This document shows, one piece after another, positions 11,771-23,800 of a stretch of 64,000 nt of DNA. The position numbers and the translations under genes are program-made. The notes beneath the pieces were generated by a model. The model was not told the origin of the DNA. It saw only the letters and a program-made list of their open reading frames with translations, and searched no databases. Source of the DNA: Chamaecyparis obtusa (Eukaryota; Streptophyta; Pinopsida; Cupressales; Cupressaceae). The stretch spans positions 124,001 to 188,000 of the forward strand of contig BSBK01001120.1 of the NCBI GenBank assembly GCA_027943335.1, read 5' to 3'. How positions within the stretch are numbered: position 1 is the stretch's first letter; each line of letters opens with the position of its first letter.

Positions 11771-12901
11771 TTGCATATAGAAGTCTTGATCCTGAACTAT
11801 AGAGTCAAATGTGTGTTGATAGATGGAGGCACTGGCCTAAACATTTGTTCTTATAGCTTGGTCACACAATTGGGATTTTCTGAATTGGCTATTGATCCTA
11901 GAAAGAAAATAACTATAAAAGCCTATGATGAACAAGAAAGATCTTCTAAAGGCACCATTGTCTTACCTATTAGAGCAGGTCCAGTTATCAGAGATACTAT
12001 ATTTCAAGTTCTTGATCTACCTTTAGCTTACAACATTCTTCTAGGGAGACCATGGATACATGAGATGAAGGCTATTCCTTCTACATTCCACCAATGCTTG
12101 AAATTTCCTTATGAAGGAGTAGAGGTCACTATTCCAATAGACATATCCATCACTTGCAATACATTGAAGGAAAGTTTAGATAAACTTGTGCCTAATAACA
12201 AAGAATCTTCCCTTGAGCTAACAAAAGAAGCATCCACATCTAAAATGGAAGACCTTGCAAAAGAGGTCAATATCAAAGAAAATGGTATGGGAGAATATAC
12301 TATAGAACCAGTCTTATCTATGACATCTCTCCCTATCTCACATAAGTCTTATGGACAATCTTTGAAACAATCCAAACCAAACTCTAAAGAACCTCTTGAG
12401 GCATATAAAAAGAATTTTGTAGCAAAACAAGTCTCCAAGAAGTAATTTGAAGAAGATGAAGTTGTGCTTGCATGGCTATACAAAGATGAACCTGAATCTC
12501 AAGTGGTTCAAACTAGTGACTATATAGTATCCAATATCCCTTCTAAGGCATATGGTCTAGGAGATAAACTGATAACAAAGATGGGATATTTAGGTAAAGG
12601 ACCTCTAGGAGTCAGAGGAAAAGGTCTTATAACACCTATTTCACATATTGGTAGGGCAAACAAAGATACTATTGGCTTAGGCTTTAAAAAGAAACCCTTC
12701 CACCTCAAAGGTAATTGTTCCCATATCATAGAGTAGATCGCACCAGGAGAACCCCTTCTTAAGAAGGAAGAAACTGAACCATCAGATAGTGATTCAGACA
12801 ACTTCGAACTTATCCCTTATGAGTGTTTTCCTAGGGAAATCAAAGACCTCCTTGATGCTGAAGATGATCCAATCAAAAGAATAAATGTAGTAGAAACACA
12901 A
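11771..12901 (+). pseudogene. Protease and G-patch region of element A
   Basis: The retropepsin active site reads VLIDGGTGLNIC (11816-11851), the DGG form rather than DSG. The second half includes YNILLGRPWIHEM, the conserved C-terminal protease motif. After a linker rich in Lys, Ser and Glu, a G-patch-like glycine motif follows at 12577-12690: KMGYLGKGPLGVRGKGL and GLGFKKKPFH. G-patch domains next to protease are known from betaretroviruses and some plant Gypsy elements; there they bind RNA. Stops are at 12443-12445 and 12734-12736. The reading frame is cut at 12906 by Copia B and resumes at 17855. Confidence 0.75.
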
Positions 12902-12906
12902 GAACC
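12902..12906. repeat. Target-site duplication of Copia B, left copy
   Basis: GAACC here is repeated perfectly at 17855-17859. Removing B plus one copy rejoins the A reading frame (VVETQEP to EPTINQE) without a shift. Confidence 0.95.
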
Positions 12907-13259
12907 TGTTAGCTTGTGGTGACTAATCAGGAAAGTACTATCCAGGAAAGTACTACTTATAACTCATTCTAACCCTAAAGCGGGAAAATATTGTATAATA
13001 TAGCTTAGGGTTAGGGATTTTTATTATGTATGATTTTAGTACTTGCGGCAGAATTGGGATGTAAGGGATTACGGATTGTAATCAGGTTGTAATCACTGGA
13101 TAATAATAATATTGGACTCGTTGTTGGTGGACGTAGCCCAGGGATTGGGTGAACCACGTTAAATCTGTGTGTCTTGTGTTCTATTCTATGTGGTTTATTA
13201 TTTTCTGATATTAGTTATATTTGCACATAATTGTTATTTCTGCCTTGTTAATCCTAACA
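12907..13259 (+). repeat. 5' LTR of Copia B
   Basis: It begins TGTTAGCTTGTGGTGACTAA and ends TTAATCCTAACA. Compared with the 3' LTR it lacks 46 bases at the junction 12954/12955, upstream of a TATA-like TATAATATAG (12994-13003). The removed part contains two CCGAC words in the 3' copy. The remaining differences are almost all transitions. Confidence 0.95.
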
Positions 13260-13261
13260 AG

Positions 13262-13273
13262 TGGTATCAGAGC
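13262..13273 (+). other. Primer binding site of Copia B (initiator tRNA-Met)
   Basis: TGGTATCAGAGC begins two bases after the LTR and is the standard complement of the 3' end of plant initiator tRNA-Met. Confidence 0.95.
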
Positions 13274-13357
13274 GAGGTTATTTCGTTCATTCTTTCATCT
13301 ATTCTCTGAAGTAGGTCTCACGAGTTAGTGGGAGAGTCTCTCGGTTAAGTGGGAGAA

Positions 13358-16300
13358 ATGGCAGACGAGGGTAGGCTGAAGGTTGATAAGTTTAATGGGC
13401 AGAACTTCCAGTTATGGAAGATGCAAATGGAGGATTATCTCTATCAGAAGGATCTATGGCGGCCATTAGAGGGAGTAGCCAAGAAAGAGCAATCAATGTC
13501 TCAGGAAGATTGAGATATTTTGGATAGGAAGGCACTAGGGAGTATTCATCTATGCCTGGCACAATCGGTGGCATTCAATATTACTAAAGCAAAGACAGCT
13601 AAAGATCTGATGGAAACCCTAGCGAAGTTGTATGAAAAGCCTTCAGCTTCAAACAAGGTATTTCTTATGAAGCGTTTATTTAATATGAAAATGGTAGAAG
13701 GTGGATCAGTTACTGATCATTTGAATGAGTTTAATACAGTTACAAGTCAATTAACCTCAGTTAAAATTACTTTTGATGAAGAGGTTAGGGCTCTCTTGAT
13801 TTTGTGTTCTTTGCCAGAAAGCTGGAATGGCTTGGTAATGGCTATTAGTAATTCTGTTTCTGGTTCTAATACCCTAAAGTATGATGATGTTATTGGTGTT
13901 ATATTGAGTGAGGAAATTCGTAGGAAAAGCTTAGGGGCATCCACATCGGGTAGTGTATTGAACACAGAAAGCAGAGGCAGAACAAGAGATAGAGGAAACA
14001 ACTCTGGAAATCGTGGGAAATCAAGAGGAAAATCAAAGGGAAAGAGGTCCGAATCTAAAGGGCCAAATGATTGCTAGTACTGTGGAAAACCAGGTCATAA
14101 GAAGAAAGGTTGTTGGTCTCGGAAGAAAGATCAAGGAGACAAAAATGATGGAAACAAGGAGGCAAATTTCGTAAGTAACAAATCCGAGGAGGATGCTTTG
14201 CTCTTGTCCTTAGAAAGTATTGATGATTCATGGGTTTTAGATTCTGGGGCTTCATTTCATGCTACACCCCATAGAAGTTATTTTGTTGATTATGTCCAAG
14301 GGGATTTTGGGCTAGTTTATTTGGGAGATAATGAACCCTGTCAGATTGTTGGAAAGGGAAAAATTAAGATTAAGTTGCAGAATGAGAATCATTGGCTACT
14401 ACAAGAGGTAAGACATGTTCCAAGGCTGAGTAGGAATTTAATTTCAGCAGGGCAACTGGGTGATGAGGGTTGCACAGTTACTTTTAATGATAAAAATTGG
14501 AAGGTTTCAAAAGGTTCCTTAGTAGTAGCAAAAGGTGTGAAAGTAGGCACCTTATATCTTTGTACAGGTCATATTGTTCCTTCTACTTTAATTGTTTCAG
14601 AAGATAATGAATGTTCAGGAACAGTGGCTGTAGTTAAGCAGGAAGAACATCAAACTGTTGCTGTAGATTCTGACACAGCACTGTGGCACAACAGACTTGG
14701 GCACATGAGTGAAAAAGGTATGAAATTACTTCATTCAAAGAAAGTTTTACCTGGTCTGAAATGTGTCAATATGGATTTTTGTGAAAGTTGTGTTTATGGA
14801 AAACAAAAGAGAGTTAGTTTTGTGAAGAGTGGGAAGGAAAAGAAAAATGAGAGATTAGAGCTTGTGCATACAGATGTATGGGGACCAGCTCAGGTATCTT
14901 CCCTTGGTGGCTCTCTGTATTATGTTACATTTATAGATGATGCAACAAGAAAAGTATGGATTTATTTTCTTAGATAGAAATTTGATGTATTTCAAACTTT
15001 TAAGAAATGGAAATGCTTGGTTGAGAATGAGACTGGTAAAAAGTTAAAATGTCTCAGATCTGATAATGGTGGTGAGTATTGCAGCACGGAATTTGAAGAA
15101 TATTGTTCCTCTAATAGTATTCGTAGGCAGAAAATTGTACCAAGGACTCCACAAGAAAATGGAGTGGCTGAACGCATGAACAGGACAATAATGGAGCGTG
15201 CAAGGAGTATGAGGTTGCATGCTAGGCTGCCCAAAAATATGTGGGCAGAGGCAGTGAACACTGCTGTTTATTTAATCAATAGAGGCCCCTCTACTCCTTT
15301 GGACTATGGTATTCCAGAGGAAGCATGGAGTGGTAAGAAGGTAAGTTATTCTTTTCTCAAAACCTTTGGTTGTGAAGCTTTTGCACTTATACATTCTGAA
15401 AATAGAACCAAGCTGGAAGCTAAGTCAAAGAAATGTGTATTTGTTGGGTATGGCATTGATGAATTTGGTTATAGGCTTTGAGATTTTGAAAATCATAAAA
15501 TTGTAAGAAGCAGGGATGTCATATTCAATGAGAAAGTATTGTACAAAGATCTGTTGCTGCAGCATGAGAAGAAAGAAAATGACTATGTAGTACTAGATGA
15601 TACTCCAAAAGTTCATGTTCCAGTAGTTCCTTATGCTCCGCAACAATAGCAACAAAAAATACCACACACCCCAGTGAGTGTTAGACGGTCAACAAGGCTA
15701 AGTAGACCTCCAGAAAGATTTTCTCCATCTTTGTATTCTATTCTGTTAACAGATGCTGGTGAACCTGAATGTTATAATGAAGCTATGCAGGTGGATACAA
15801 AGCTTCAGTGGGAGTCTGCAATGACAGATGAAATGGACTCTTTGCTAAAAAATTAGACATGGGATTTATGTAAGTTACCTGCAGGTAAAAGGGCTTTACA
15901 GAATAAATGGGTTTACAGGATAAAAGAAGAGGATGGAGGTATGAAAAGATTTAAAGCCAGATTAGTCGTAAAAGGATTTGCACAGAAACATGGTATTGAT
16001 TTTGATGAGATATTTTCTCCAGTTGTTAAAATGACTTCTATTCGTACTGTTTTAAGTATTGTGGCTACTGAAGATTTGCATTTAGAGCAGCTTGATGTTA
16101 AAACAGCCTTTCTTCATGGTGATTTGGATGAAGAAATATATATGGTTCAGCCACAAGGATTTGAGGTCAAGGGTAAGGAGAATTTGGTGTGCAGATTGCA
16201 GAAGAGTTTATATGGCTTGAAGCAAGCACCTCGGCAATGGTATATTAAATTTGACACTTTTATGAATGGGCATGGATATAGTCAATGTCATTCTGACCAT

Positions 16301-17314
16301 TGTGTTTATTTTAAGAGGTTGGATGATGACAGCTACATTATTTTATGTTTATATGTTGATGATATGCTTGTAGCTAGGTCTAACATGGATCACATTAAGG
16401 GGTTGAAACAACAGTTAGCAAAATCTTTTTCTATGAAGGATTTGGTGGCAGCAAAACAAATCCTTGGTATGAAAATTTGTAGAGATAGGAAAAATAAGAA
16501 ATTGTCTCTATCTCAGGCTGATTATATTGAGAAGGTGTTGCAACATTTCTCTATGGAAAGTGCCAAAGCTGTCAGCACACCTTTGCCTGGTCATTTGAAA
16601 TTGACTAAGGATATGTGTCCCAAGACACCAGAAGAAGAGACTAAAATGTCTAAGGTACCTTATGCTTCAGCTGTAGGGAGCTTAATGTATGCTATGGTAT
16701 GTACTAGGCTAGATATTGCACACGCAGTGGGAGTCGTTAGCCGTTATATGAGTAACCCTGGTCTTGCGCATTGGAATGCAGTCAAATGGATTCTCAGATA
16801 TTTGAGAGGCACATCCAGTAAGTGTTTGCACTTTGGGGGTTCTACTACTACTATACAAGGCTATGTTGACTCAGATTTGGTAGGAGATATAGATAGTAGG
16901 CGGAGTACTATAGGTTATATATTTACTGTTGGTGGGACAGCAGTGAGTTGGATTTCTCGACTACAAAAGGTGGTTGCTTTATCCACTACAGAGGCAGAGT
17001 ATGTTGCTGCTACAGAGGCAACCAAGGAGATGATATGGCTTCAATTCTTCATGGAAGAATTGGGACATCCACAAAAGGATAATTTTCTACATACAGATAG
17101 CCAAAGTGCCATTCATCTTGCAAAGAATTCTGCTTTGCACTCCAAGACAAAACACATACAGTTGCGGTACCATTTCATTCGATCAGTTTTGGATGATGGA
17201 CAGTTAAGGCTGGAAAAGATTCATACTGATGATAATCTAGCAGATATGTTTACAAAGGTAGTAACAAGGGAGAAGTTGAACTCATGTTCAGCTTCAGTTG
17301 GTCTTCTAGACTGA
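13358..17314 (+). pseudogene. Gag-pol polyprotein of Copia B, six stop codons, otherwise intact
   Basis: ATG 13358 (MADEGRLKVDKFNGQNFQLW) opens a 1318-codon frame ending LLD-stop at 17314. Order: UBN2-type gag (to about codon 190), CCHC knuckle (14072-14113), protease WVLDSGASFHAT (14228), GAG-pre-integrase LWHNRLGHMSEKGM with CESCVYGK, integrase with HTDVWGP, DNGGEY and ENGVAERMNR (all three catalytic acids kept), RT with LYVDDMLV (16342), and RNase H with GYVDSD, TEAEY and HTDSQSAI. Stops are TGA 13511, TAG 14075 (inside the zinc knuckle), TAG 14975, TGA 15479, TAG 15647 and TAG 15854. Family context at several of these (EDW, YRLWDF, KNQTWD) points to former TGG or CAG codons. No frameshift was found. 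Confidence 0.95.
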
Positions 17315-17444
17315 ACAAAATAAAGGAACAACTGAGTCCAAGGTGGTTCAATCTAGTGGGAGCCTCATGTGGGTAGCGGTATTGCTACAGGATCAGTCTC
17401 CAAGTGGGAGGTTTTTTGTATAGTGTGGATACTGATCAGTCACC

Positions 17445-17455
17445 AAGTGGGAGAT
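17445..17455 (+). other. Polypurine tract of Copia B
   Basis: AAGTGGGAGAT directly precedes the 3' LTR. A similar CCAAGTGGGAGG occurs upstream at 17400-17411, so B also has a second, weaker purine tract. Confidence 0.8.
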
Positions 17456-17854
17456 TGTTAGCTTGTGGTGACTAATCAGGAAAGTACTATCCAAGAAAGT
17501 ACTGTACACTTTTCCTCCCGACCTACTTTTTCGGTTATTTGGGCCGACTACTTATAACTCATTCTAACCCTAAAGCGGGAAAATATTGTATAATATAGCT
17601 TAGGGTTAGGGATTTTTATTATGTATGATTTTAGTACTTGTGGTAGAATTGGGCTATAAGGGATTACGGATTGTAATCAGGTTGTAATCACTGGATAATA
17701 ATAATATTGGACTCACTGTTGGTGGACATAGCCCAGGGATTGGGTGAACCACGTTAAATCTATGTGTCTTGTGTTCTATTCTGTGTGGTTTATTATTTTC
17801 TGATATTAGTTATATTTGCACATAATTGTTATTTCTGCCTTGTTAATCCTAACA
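17456..17854 (+). repeat. 3' LTR of Copia B
   Basis: It has the same ends as the 5' LTR. The 46-base segment 17504-17549, absent from the 5' copy, contains CCCGACC and GGGCCGAC around a TTTTTCGG core. The break lies at an ACT microhomology. Confidence 0.95.
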
Positions 17855-19258
17855 GAACCTACTATCAATCAAGAAATAGTTGCAACACAAGAACCAGCTA
17901 ATCTCGAAGACAATAAAAAAGAGGAAGGTGGTAGTTATTTTGAGATAGATTCTCATGAGTATGAATTCAAATTAGAATCTGAGGGTAACCCTTCTTGGGG
18001 TATTCATCCTGACGTTACTCATGTTCTTAGATTTTATAGTGGCATAGATGAAGAATCTAATGACTATGAATGGGGAGCCATTCCAAAATAAGATGAACTT
18101 ATTACAGAGAAACATGTTGATGTCATTCACCAATATGCACCTGAACCCAATGTAAGTCTAGAGTGAAATGATGAACCTATCGAGTATGATCCACCTATGG
18201 CTGAATTGGACTCCCACATTGAGATTGAGCCTATTCACAAATTGAACTTTGAAATTGAGCATCGAATTAGGACTAATGATGATAGATCCATATCTGTAAA
18301 CACTATCTCCCAATCTTTCCCCACTTTGACTATCCAATATCCAGACCTTATTGATCAAACCTCCACAAATCTGAGCCATGGTATTTATACCTTCCCGAAT
18401 GACTATGCCCTTGCTTGCTACCTCAATGCAGTTGAACCTATGAGTACTTCCATCAGTGAATTGAGTGTTAGCATGATGGAGTCAAACATCAAGTATCTTA
18501 GTCAAAAAAATAAGAATAAAAGGAAAAAGAGTTATGAGGGTGAAAACCACTTTGTGGCAGTCTTAGAACCTACAAAAGTAAAAATAAAAGACATATCCAA
18601 AGGTGAAAACCTCTCTGAGGTGCCTAAAGATGAGATATTTGATGTCCTTCTAAGTCATTTATAGGATAGATCTCCAATTCTAATTGAGCCCACTCAATCC
18701 ATCAACTTGGAAACAACAGAAGAATCATAGTAGATTCATGTAGCACAATCTTTATCAGAAGAAGAGAAGCAAAAATTTACAACATTCATGATAGAGAAGA
18801 AGATCAACTTTGCATGGAAATATTAAAAAATCCTAGGGTTGGATCCTAATCTTATAATGCATCATTTATCTATAGCTCCAAATGTCAAACCTGTTAAGTA
18901 AAAATTGAGAAAGATGCATCCTCATGTTGCACTCTTGGTAAAAGTTGAATTAGTGAAGCTCCTAAAATCTAGATTCATCTGAGTTATTGACTATGCAGAG
19001 TGGATCTCTAATATTGTACCTATTTCAAAACCAAATAAATCAATCAAAGTGTGCACATATTTTAGAGATGTAAATAGAGCATGCCCTAAGGATGATTTTC
19101 CATTACCTAACATTGATATCATAGTGGACATGACCGCGGGCTTTGAGATGTATTCTCTAATGGATGGTTTTTCTGGATATAATCAAATAAAAATTTCTCT
19201 AGAGGATCAAGTGAAAATGGCTTTTACATGTGCATGGGGCACCTTCTGTTGGAATGTC
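17855..19258 (+). pseudogene. Element A pol: linker and N-terminal half of reverse transcriptase
   Basis: This continues the A frame after Copia B. The first 900 bases encode an acidic linker between G-patch and RT (HVLRFYSGIDEESNDYEWG, LTIQYPDLIDQTSTNLSHG, IKYLSQKNKNKRKKSYEGEN), which element D also has. RT begins near 18740 (EEEKQKFTTFMIEKKINFAW), continues with ISNIVPISKPNKSIKVCTYF and SLMDGFSGYNQIKI, and is cut in GTFCWNV by Copia C. Stops are near 18089, 18164, 18662, 18728 and 18824. The frame resumes at 26239 with MPFGLKNAGATYQR. Confidence 0.85.
19254..19258. repeat. Target-site duplication of Copia C, left copy
   Basis: ATGTC is repeated perfectly at 26234-26238. Joining the flanks restores RT residues W-N-V-M-P-F-G of element A. 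Confidence 0.95.
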
Positions 19259-20435
19259 TGTTGGAAATATAGATGGAGTAACTGAGAGGGGGGGGTGAAT
19301 AAGTTAACCACAAAAATATTACCATAGATCCCTTAGATGTTTTATTAAATCATTTACTGCTGTTATATAGAGAAATGCTGAAACTTGGTTACTATAGTGA
19401 GTATTAATTATAAGTGTTCTTAAGCATTCATCACTGATTAACATACATGAATAAAGAAAATATCATGAACACAAGAGACACCAGATTTAACATGGAAACC
19501 CAATATGGAAAAAACCACCAATGTAACTAGTTACTATTTTTCACTCTTCTGAAGTGAGCCCTGTTAGGAGCCAACCTAGTTAAAGGTTACAAAACACACT
19601 GTTAGGTGTGACCTTGTTAGAGGATTTAATCACCCTATTAGGAGTGGCCTTGTAAGAGGTCTTGAAACAATTCAATAGAACTGTCATCTTGTTAGAGGAT
19701 TTACAAAATGGCTGTTAAACCAACTCGGTTAGGAGATTTTGAAATCACTGCTACAATGGTAAGAAAGTAACAATGAAGTGACTTAAATAATGATGCAACT
19801 GAATCACTGATTATAGATCTCTGTTCTACTTCACTAGATCCTTCCTGATCAAATATATCTCTTCTGCTCTTCAAGGATATCTAATCATCCTTCAAAATTC
19901 GCTCACAATTTCCTTCTTTTCACTTGCACACACTTTTTAATTCACAACTTGACCTTCTATATATACCATTCAGATTGTCCATTTAGATTGTCAAGTCGGC
20001 ACTAATAACATTACTAATCATTACAACAGTCGGCTGGAATAAACAAACTTTATTTCTCAAAATAACAAAATCCTTCATTGGGCCGACCTTGCTAGATAAA
20101 CACTAATCTGAAGAGATTTCCTTTGGTGACAAAGAGAACTCGGTAAGCACTAAAAATTCTGCAACATCCTTTGGAGACCGAGTGAACTCGGTAAACACTA
20201 ACTTTCCTTTGATAACCGTGGAAGCTCGGTTAACATTGTTTTCTGCCATACTTTTCTTTGATGCCCGAAATATCTTGGTAGATACTGAAAACCCCCTGTA
20301 GACCGACTGAGCTCAGTAAATGTTGGGAACTACTTTATTGACTGACTAAGCTTGATAAATGATATGACATTTGTGTGACATCAAAGACAACACATAATTA
20401 ATCCAACAATCTCCTTCCGATAATTATATCCAAAA
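19259..20435 (-). repeat. 3' LTR of Copia C
   Basis: On the plus strand it runs TGTTGGAAATATAG to TATATCCAAAA (the right copy ends CCAACA). Reading with the element, it holds a CTCGGTA/TACCGAG array in U3 (20090-20360), a TATA-like stretch opposite 19955-19967, about eight CTCCTAACAGGG-type words (19555-19740) and the CCCCCCCTCTCAGT module near its end. A 14-base tandem duplication (GATTGTCCATTTA, 19973-19999) is absent from the other LTR. Confidence 0.92.
20090..20360 (-). repeat. Degenerate CTCGGTA / TACCGAG array in the C LTR
   Basis: Six to seven units of the form ACCGAG-N4-CTCGGTAAACACT recur every 35-50 bases. The best unit, ACCGAGTGAACTCGGT (20177-20192), is an inverted repeat with a four-base centre. 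The 5' LTR has the matching array at about 25875-26160. Comparable arrays are in the F and K LTRs. Confidence 0.7.
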
Positions 20436-20803
20436 ATCTCCCTCTTTGGCATTGATGGCAACACAAAATGTCATAGTACAATGAAATTTCATAGAAAACA
20501 TAGAGTAAGAAACATATCCTTAGCTTCATTCTGATTCTCATCTATGAGAACTTCCTCTGTCAGAAAACTTCTCTTTCTGACTGAAAACTCTCCAAGAAAA
20601 CTCTCCCTCTTAGAAATCTTAAGAAATTTCTTGAAATATGATAGCAAACTCTCCCTCTTTGACAACACATGCCAAAGACAACACATACCAGGTGAATAGC
20701 AATGTACCTTTAGTACTGATTCATATGCAATGATTCCTTGACTAAGCTGCATCAACTAACTAATCTTCAATATGCTCTGGTTGATGCATCACTAAAACTT
20801 CAT
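20436..20803 (-). other. 3' untranslated region of Copia C with repeated polypurine tracts
   Basis: Opposite 20436-20447 is the LTR-adjacent tract (AAAGAGGGAGAT on the minus strand) preceded by ATGCC. Further tracts lie opposite 20649-20660 (AAAGAGGGAGAG after TTGTC) and 20596-20606. No coding domain is present. Confidence 0.7.
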
Positions 20804-23800
20804 TTAGTGAGCCTCGGATAGGGGAATGACCCCTAACTTACCTCTTAGATACAAGAATGCATCCTTAAGTAGTGGCTTGGTGAATATATCTACAATTTGT
20901 TCTTTTGTATGAATATATTTAAATCTGATTTCCTTGTCCTACACCAATTCTATGACAAAGTGATATTTTAAGGCAATGTGCTTGGTTTTGGAATGCATTA
21001 CTGGATTCTTTGAAATATTTATTGCACTTGTATTATCACAAAATATAACAACTGGTTCTTTGATCTCAACCTTCATGCCTTCCAATAACTGTTTAAACCA
21101 AACAATATTAGAGCAGTTTACTGCTGCAACAACATATTCTGCTTCTGCTGTGGATTGGGATGTGCAATTTTTCTTTTTACTAGTCCAAGATACCAACCTC
21201 TTGCCAAGAAAGAATGCTCCACCACTTGTACTCTTTCTATCACCAATGTTTCCTACCCAATCAGCATCAGTAAACACTTTTAAGTCTAGATTGCCTCCAA
21301 ATTTATACCACAAACCATAATCTTCAGTTCCTTTCAAGTATCTCAAGATTCTTTTGATTTCCATCATATGATTTCCTCTGGGTTTTGTTGAGAATCTTGC
21401 TACTATACCAACTGCTAAGGCAATATTAGGCCTTGTATGAACTACATACTATAATTTTCCAATCATTGATCTGTATAAGGTCTAATCTACTTCTTTTGAA
21501 TCATCATCTTTTGTAAGCTTTAGTCCAGTACACATGGGGGTACCAACTAGTTTTGCATCTTCCATACCAAACTTCTTAAGTATATCCTTGATGTATATAG
21601 AATGAGTAATGTAGATACCATTCTTGCTCTGCTGAATTTGAAGACCACCAAAAAACTTTATCTGACCAAACATAGACATTTCAAATTCTTTGTTCATTTT
21701 CTTTGAAAATTCTTTGCACTGATCATCATTACCTATAAACACAGTATCATCCACAAATATTTCTGCCAAAATAATTCTATTATCTGGTCCTTCTTTGATG
21801 TATAAACTATTGTTATCATTAGCTCTTTTGAAACCAATCTGAATAAGATAGTTATGTAATCTTTCATACCATGCTCTAGGGGCTTGTTTCAGACCATACA
21901 ATGCTTTGTGTAACTTGCAAACCATATCCTTTTTGTTTGGATCAACAAAACCTTCAGGTTGCTCAATGTAGACTTCTTCATCAAGAATACCATTGAGAAA
22001 TGTAGATTTTACATCCATCTGATATACCTTAAATCCTTTATGTGTTGCATATGCAAGTAGAGTTCTTACACCTTCTAATCTTGCAACAGGAGCAAAAGTA
22101 TCTATATAATCTATACCTTCTTCTTGAGAATACCCTTTACACACTAATCTAGCTTTGTTTCTAGATACTTGACCATCTTCATTCAGCTTGTTTCTGAATA
22201 CCCATTTCCTTCCAATTATATTTTTGTCTTTAGGCCTAGGTACATGAGTCCATGTCTTGTTTTTCTCTATTTGTTCTATTTCTTCATTCATAGCCTTAAT
22301 CCAACTTTCATTTTCCAATGCATTTTTAACATTTCTAGGTTCAAAATCAACAAGTAAACATGTACCTTTCAGTTTACTTCTTGTCATAGTACCATCTGAT
22401 TTGTTTCCAATAATCTGATCTAGTGTATGATGCTTCCTGACATACTTGGCCAATAAAGGTTCTTTGCCTCTTAAATGAGTTATATTGTCATTTTCTTGAA
22501 TTTCATCTTCAGGTTCAGTTTTCTCGGGCTGGGTAGATATTTGCTCGGTAGCTTCAGGCTGAGACTCAGTTTCTTATGACTCGGTTTGAACTTCTTCTTG
22601 TGACTCGGTTACTGTATAGGGCTCGGTAGATGTAGTTTCCTTATTGATAGATGTGTCTAGCAATGTATCAGGTTCAATGTAAACAAATCTTTTGTAATCC
22701 TCTGGTTCCTTTTTGCTTTCTTCTTCAGTCTTTTCTGCAAACTCATCAACTTTCACATGTGCACTTTCTATGATTTTGTGAGTAGAGAAATTCAGACATC
22801 TATATGCTTTACTTTTGCAAAAATATCCCAAAAATATTCCTTCATCACTTTTTACATCAAATTTTCCTTTTCTAGATTCTTTTAAGATGTAACATTTACT
22901 ACCAAATACTTTTAGGTAACTTACATTGGGTTTATAGCCATACCATAACTCATAAGGAGTTTTGAATGTGTCTTTCCTCAACTGTACTCGGTTCAAGGTA
23001 TGAACTACAGTGCTAATAGCTTCCTTCTAGTATTTCATAGCAATGTTCTTTTCAATGATTAGAGTCCTTGCACAATCCATGATAGATCTGTTCCTTCTTT
23101 CAGCTATTCCATTCTGCTCAGGAATTCTTGGAGCTAATACCTGTTCTTTGATTCCTCTTTCAATGTAGAAATTATTGAATTCATGGGAGATGAATTCACC
23201 ACCTCTGTCTGATCTTAAGCACTTCATTCTTTTCCATGTTTCCTTTTCTACTCTTGCCAAATACCATTTGAATTTCTCAAATGCTTCTGATTTTTCTCTT
23301 AAATACATAACAGTCATCATTCTAGAGTAATCATCAACAAAGAGAATAAAGAATTTTTCTCCAATATAGCTTTCAATTCCAATAGGTCCACATAAGTTAG
23401 TATGCACAATATCCAAAATATCTTTAGACTGATAGTTTTTACTTTTAAAGCTAGTCTTTCCCATTTTACCAATCTGACAATTCTTGCATAGACCAACATC
23501 AGGTTTCTTCAAAGTAGGAACACCTCTTACTTTCTTGAATTTCCTTATTTTCACCATATTATCAAAATTTACATGACATAACCTTTTGTGCCATAACCAA
23601 CTTTCTTCAATTTGAGAAATAAAACATGAGCATTCACCAAGATCATGATAAAATAGGTTACCTTTGGTTTGTTTGCCTGAACCAATCAGTTTTCCCTTGT
23701 CATCCAGCAGTTTTTCTTTTCCATTCATGAATTCAACCTTGAATCCAATGTTGATTAGTTGTGCTACACTTAGAAGATTATGCTTTAGTCCTTCAACCCA

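Larger units (their letters stand above)
12907..17854 (+). mobile_element. Element B: Ty1/Copia retrotransposon, full length
   Basis: B is 4948 bases long, with LTRs of 353 and 399 bases, an exact initiator tRNA-Met primer site, one gag-pol frame and a polypurine tract. A perfect 5-base target duplication flanks it. Domain content and small size fit the Tork/Tnt1-like type. The two LTRs differ at about 10 positions by eye plus one 46-base indel. B is therefore the youngest dateable insertion in the window. Six stop codons and no frameshift separate it from an open polyprotein. Confidence 0.95.

Noticed and set aside
13262..13273. tRNA-like sequence TGGTATCAGAGC
   Set aside because: It is a primer site complementary to the 3' end of initiator tRNA-Met; there is no tRNA cloverleaf around it.
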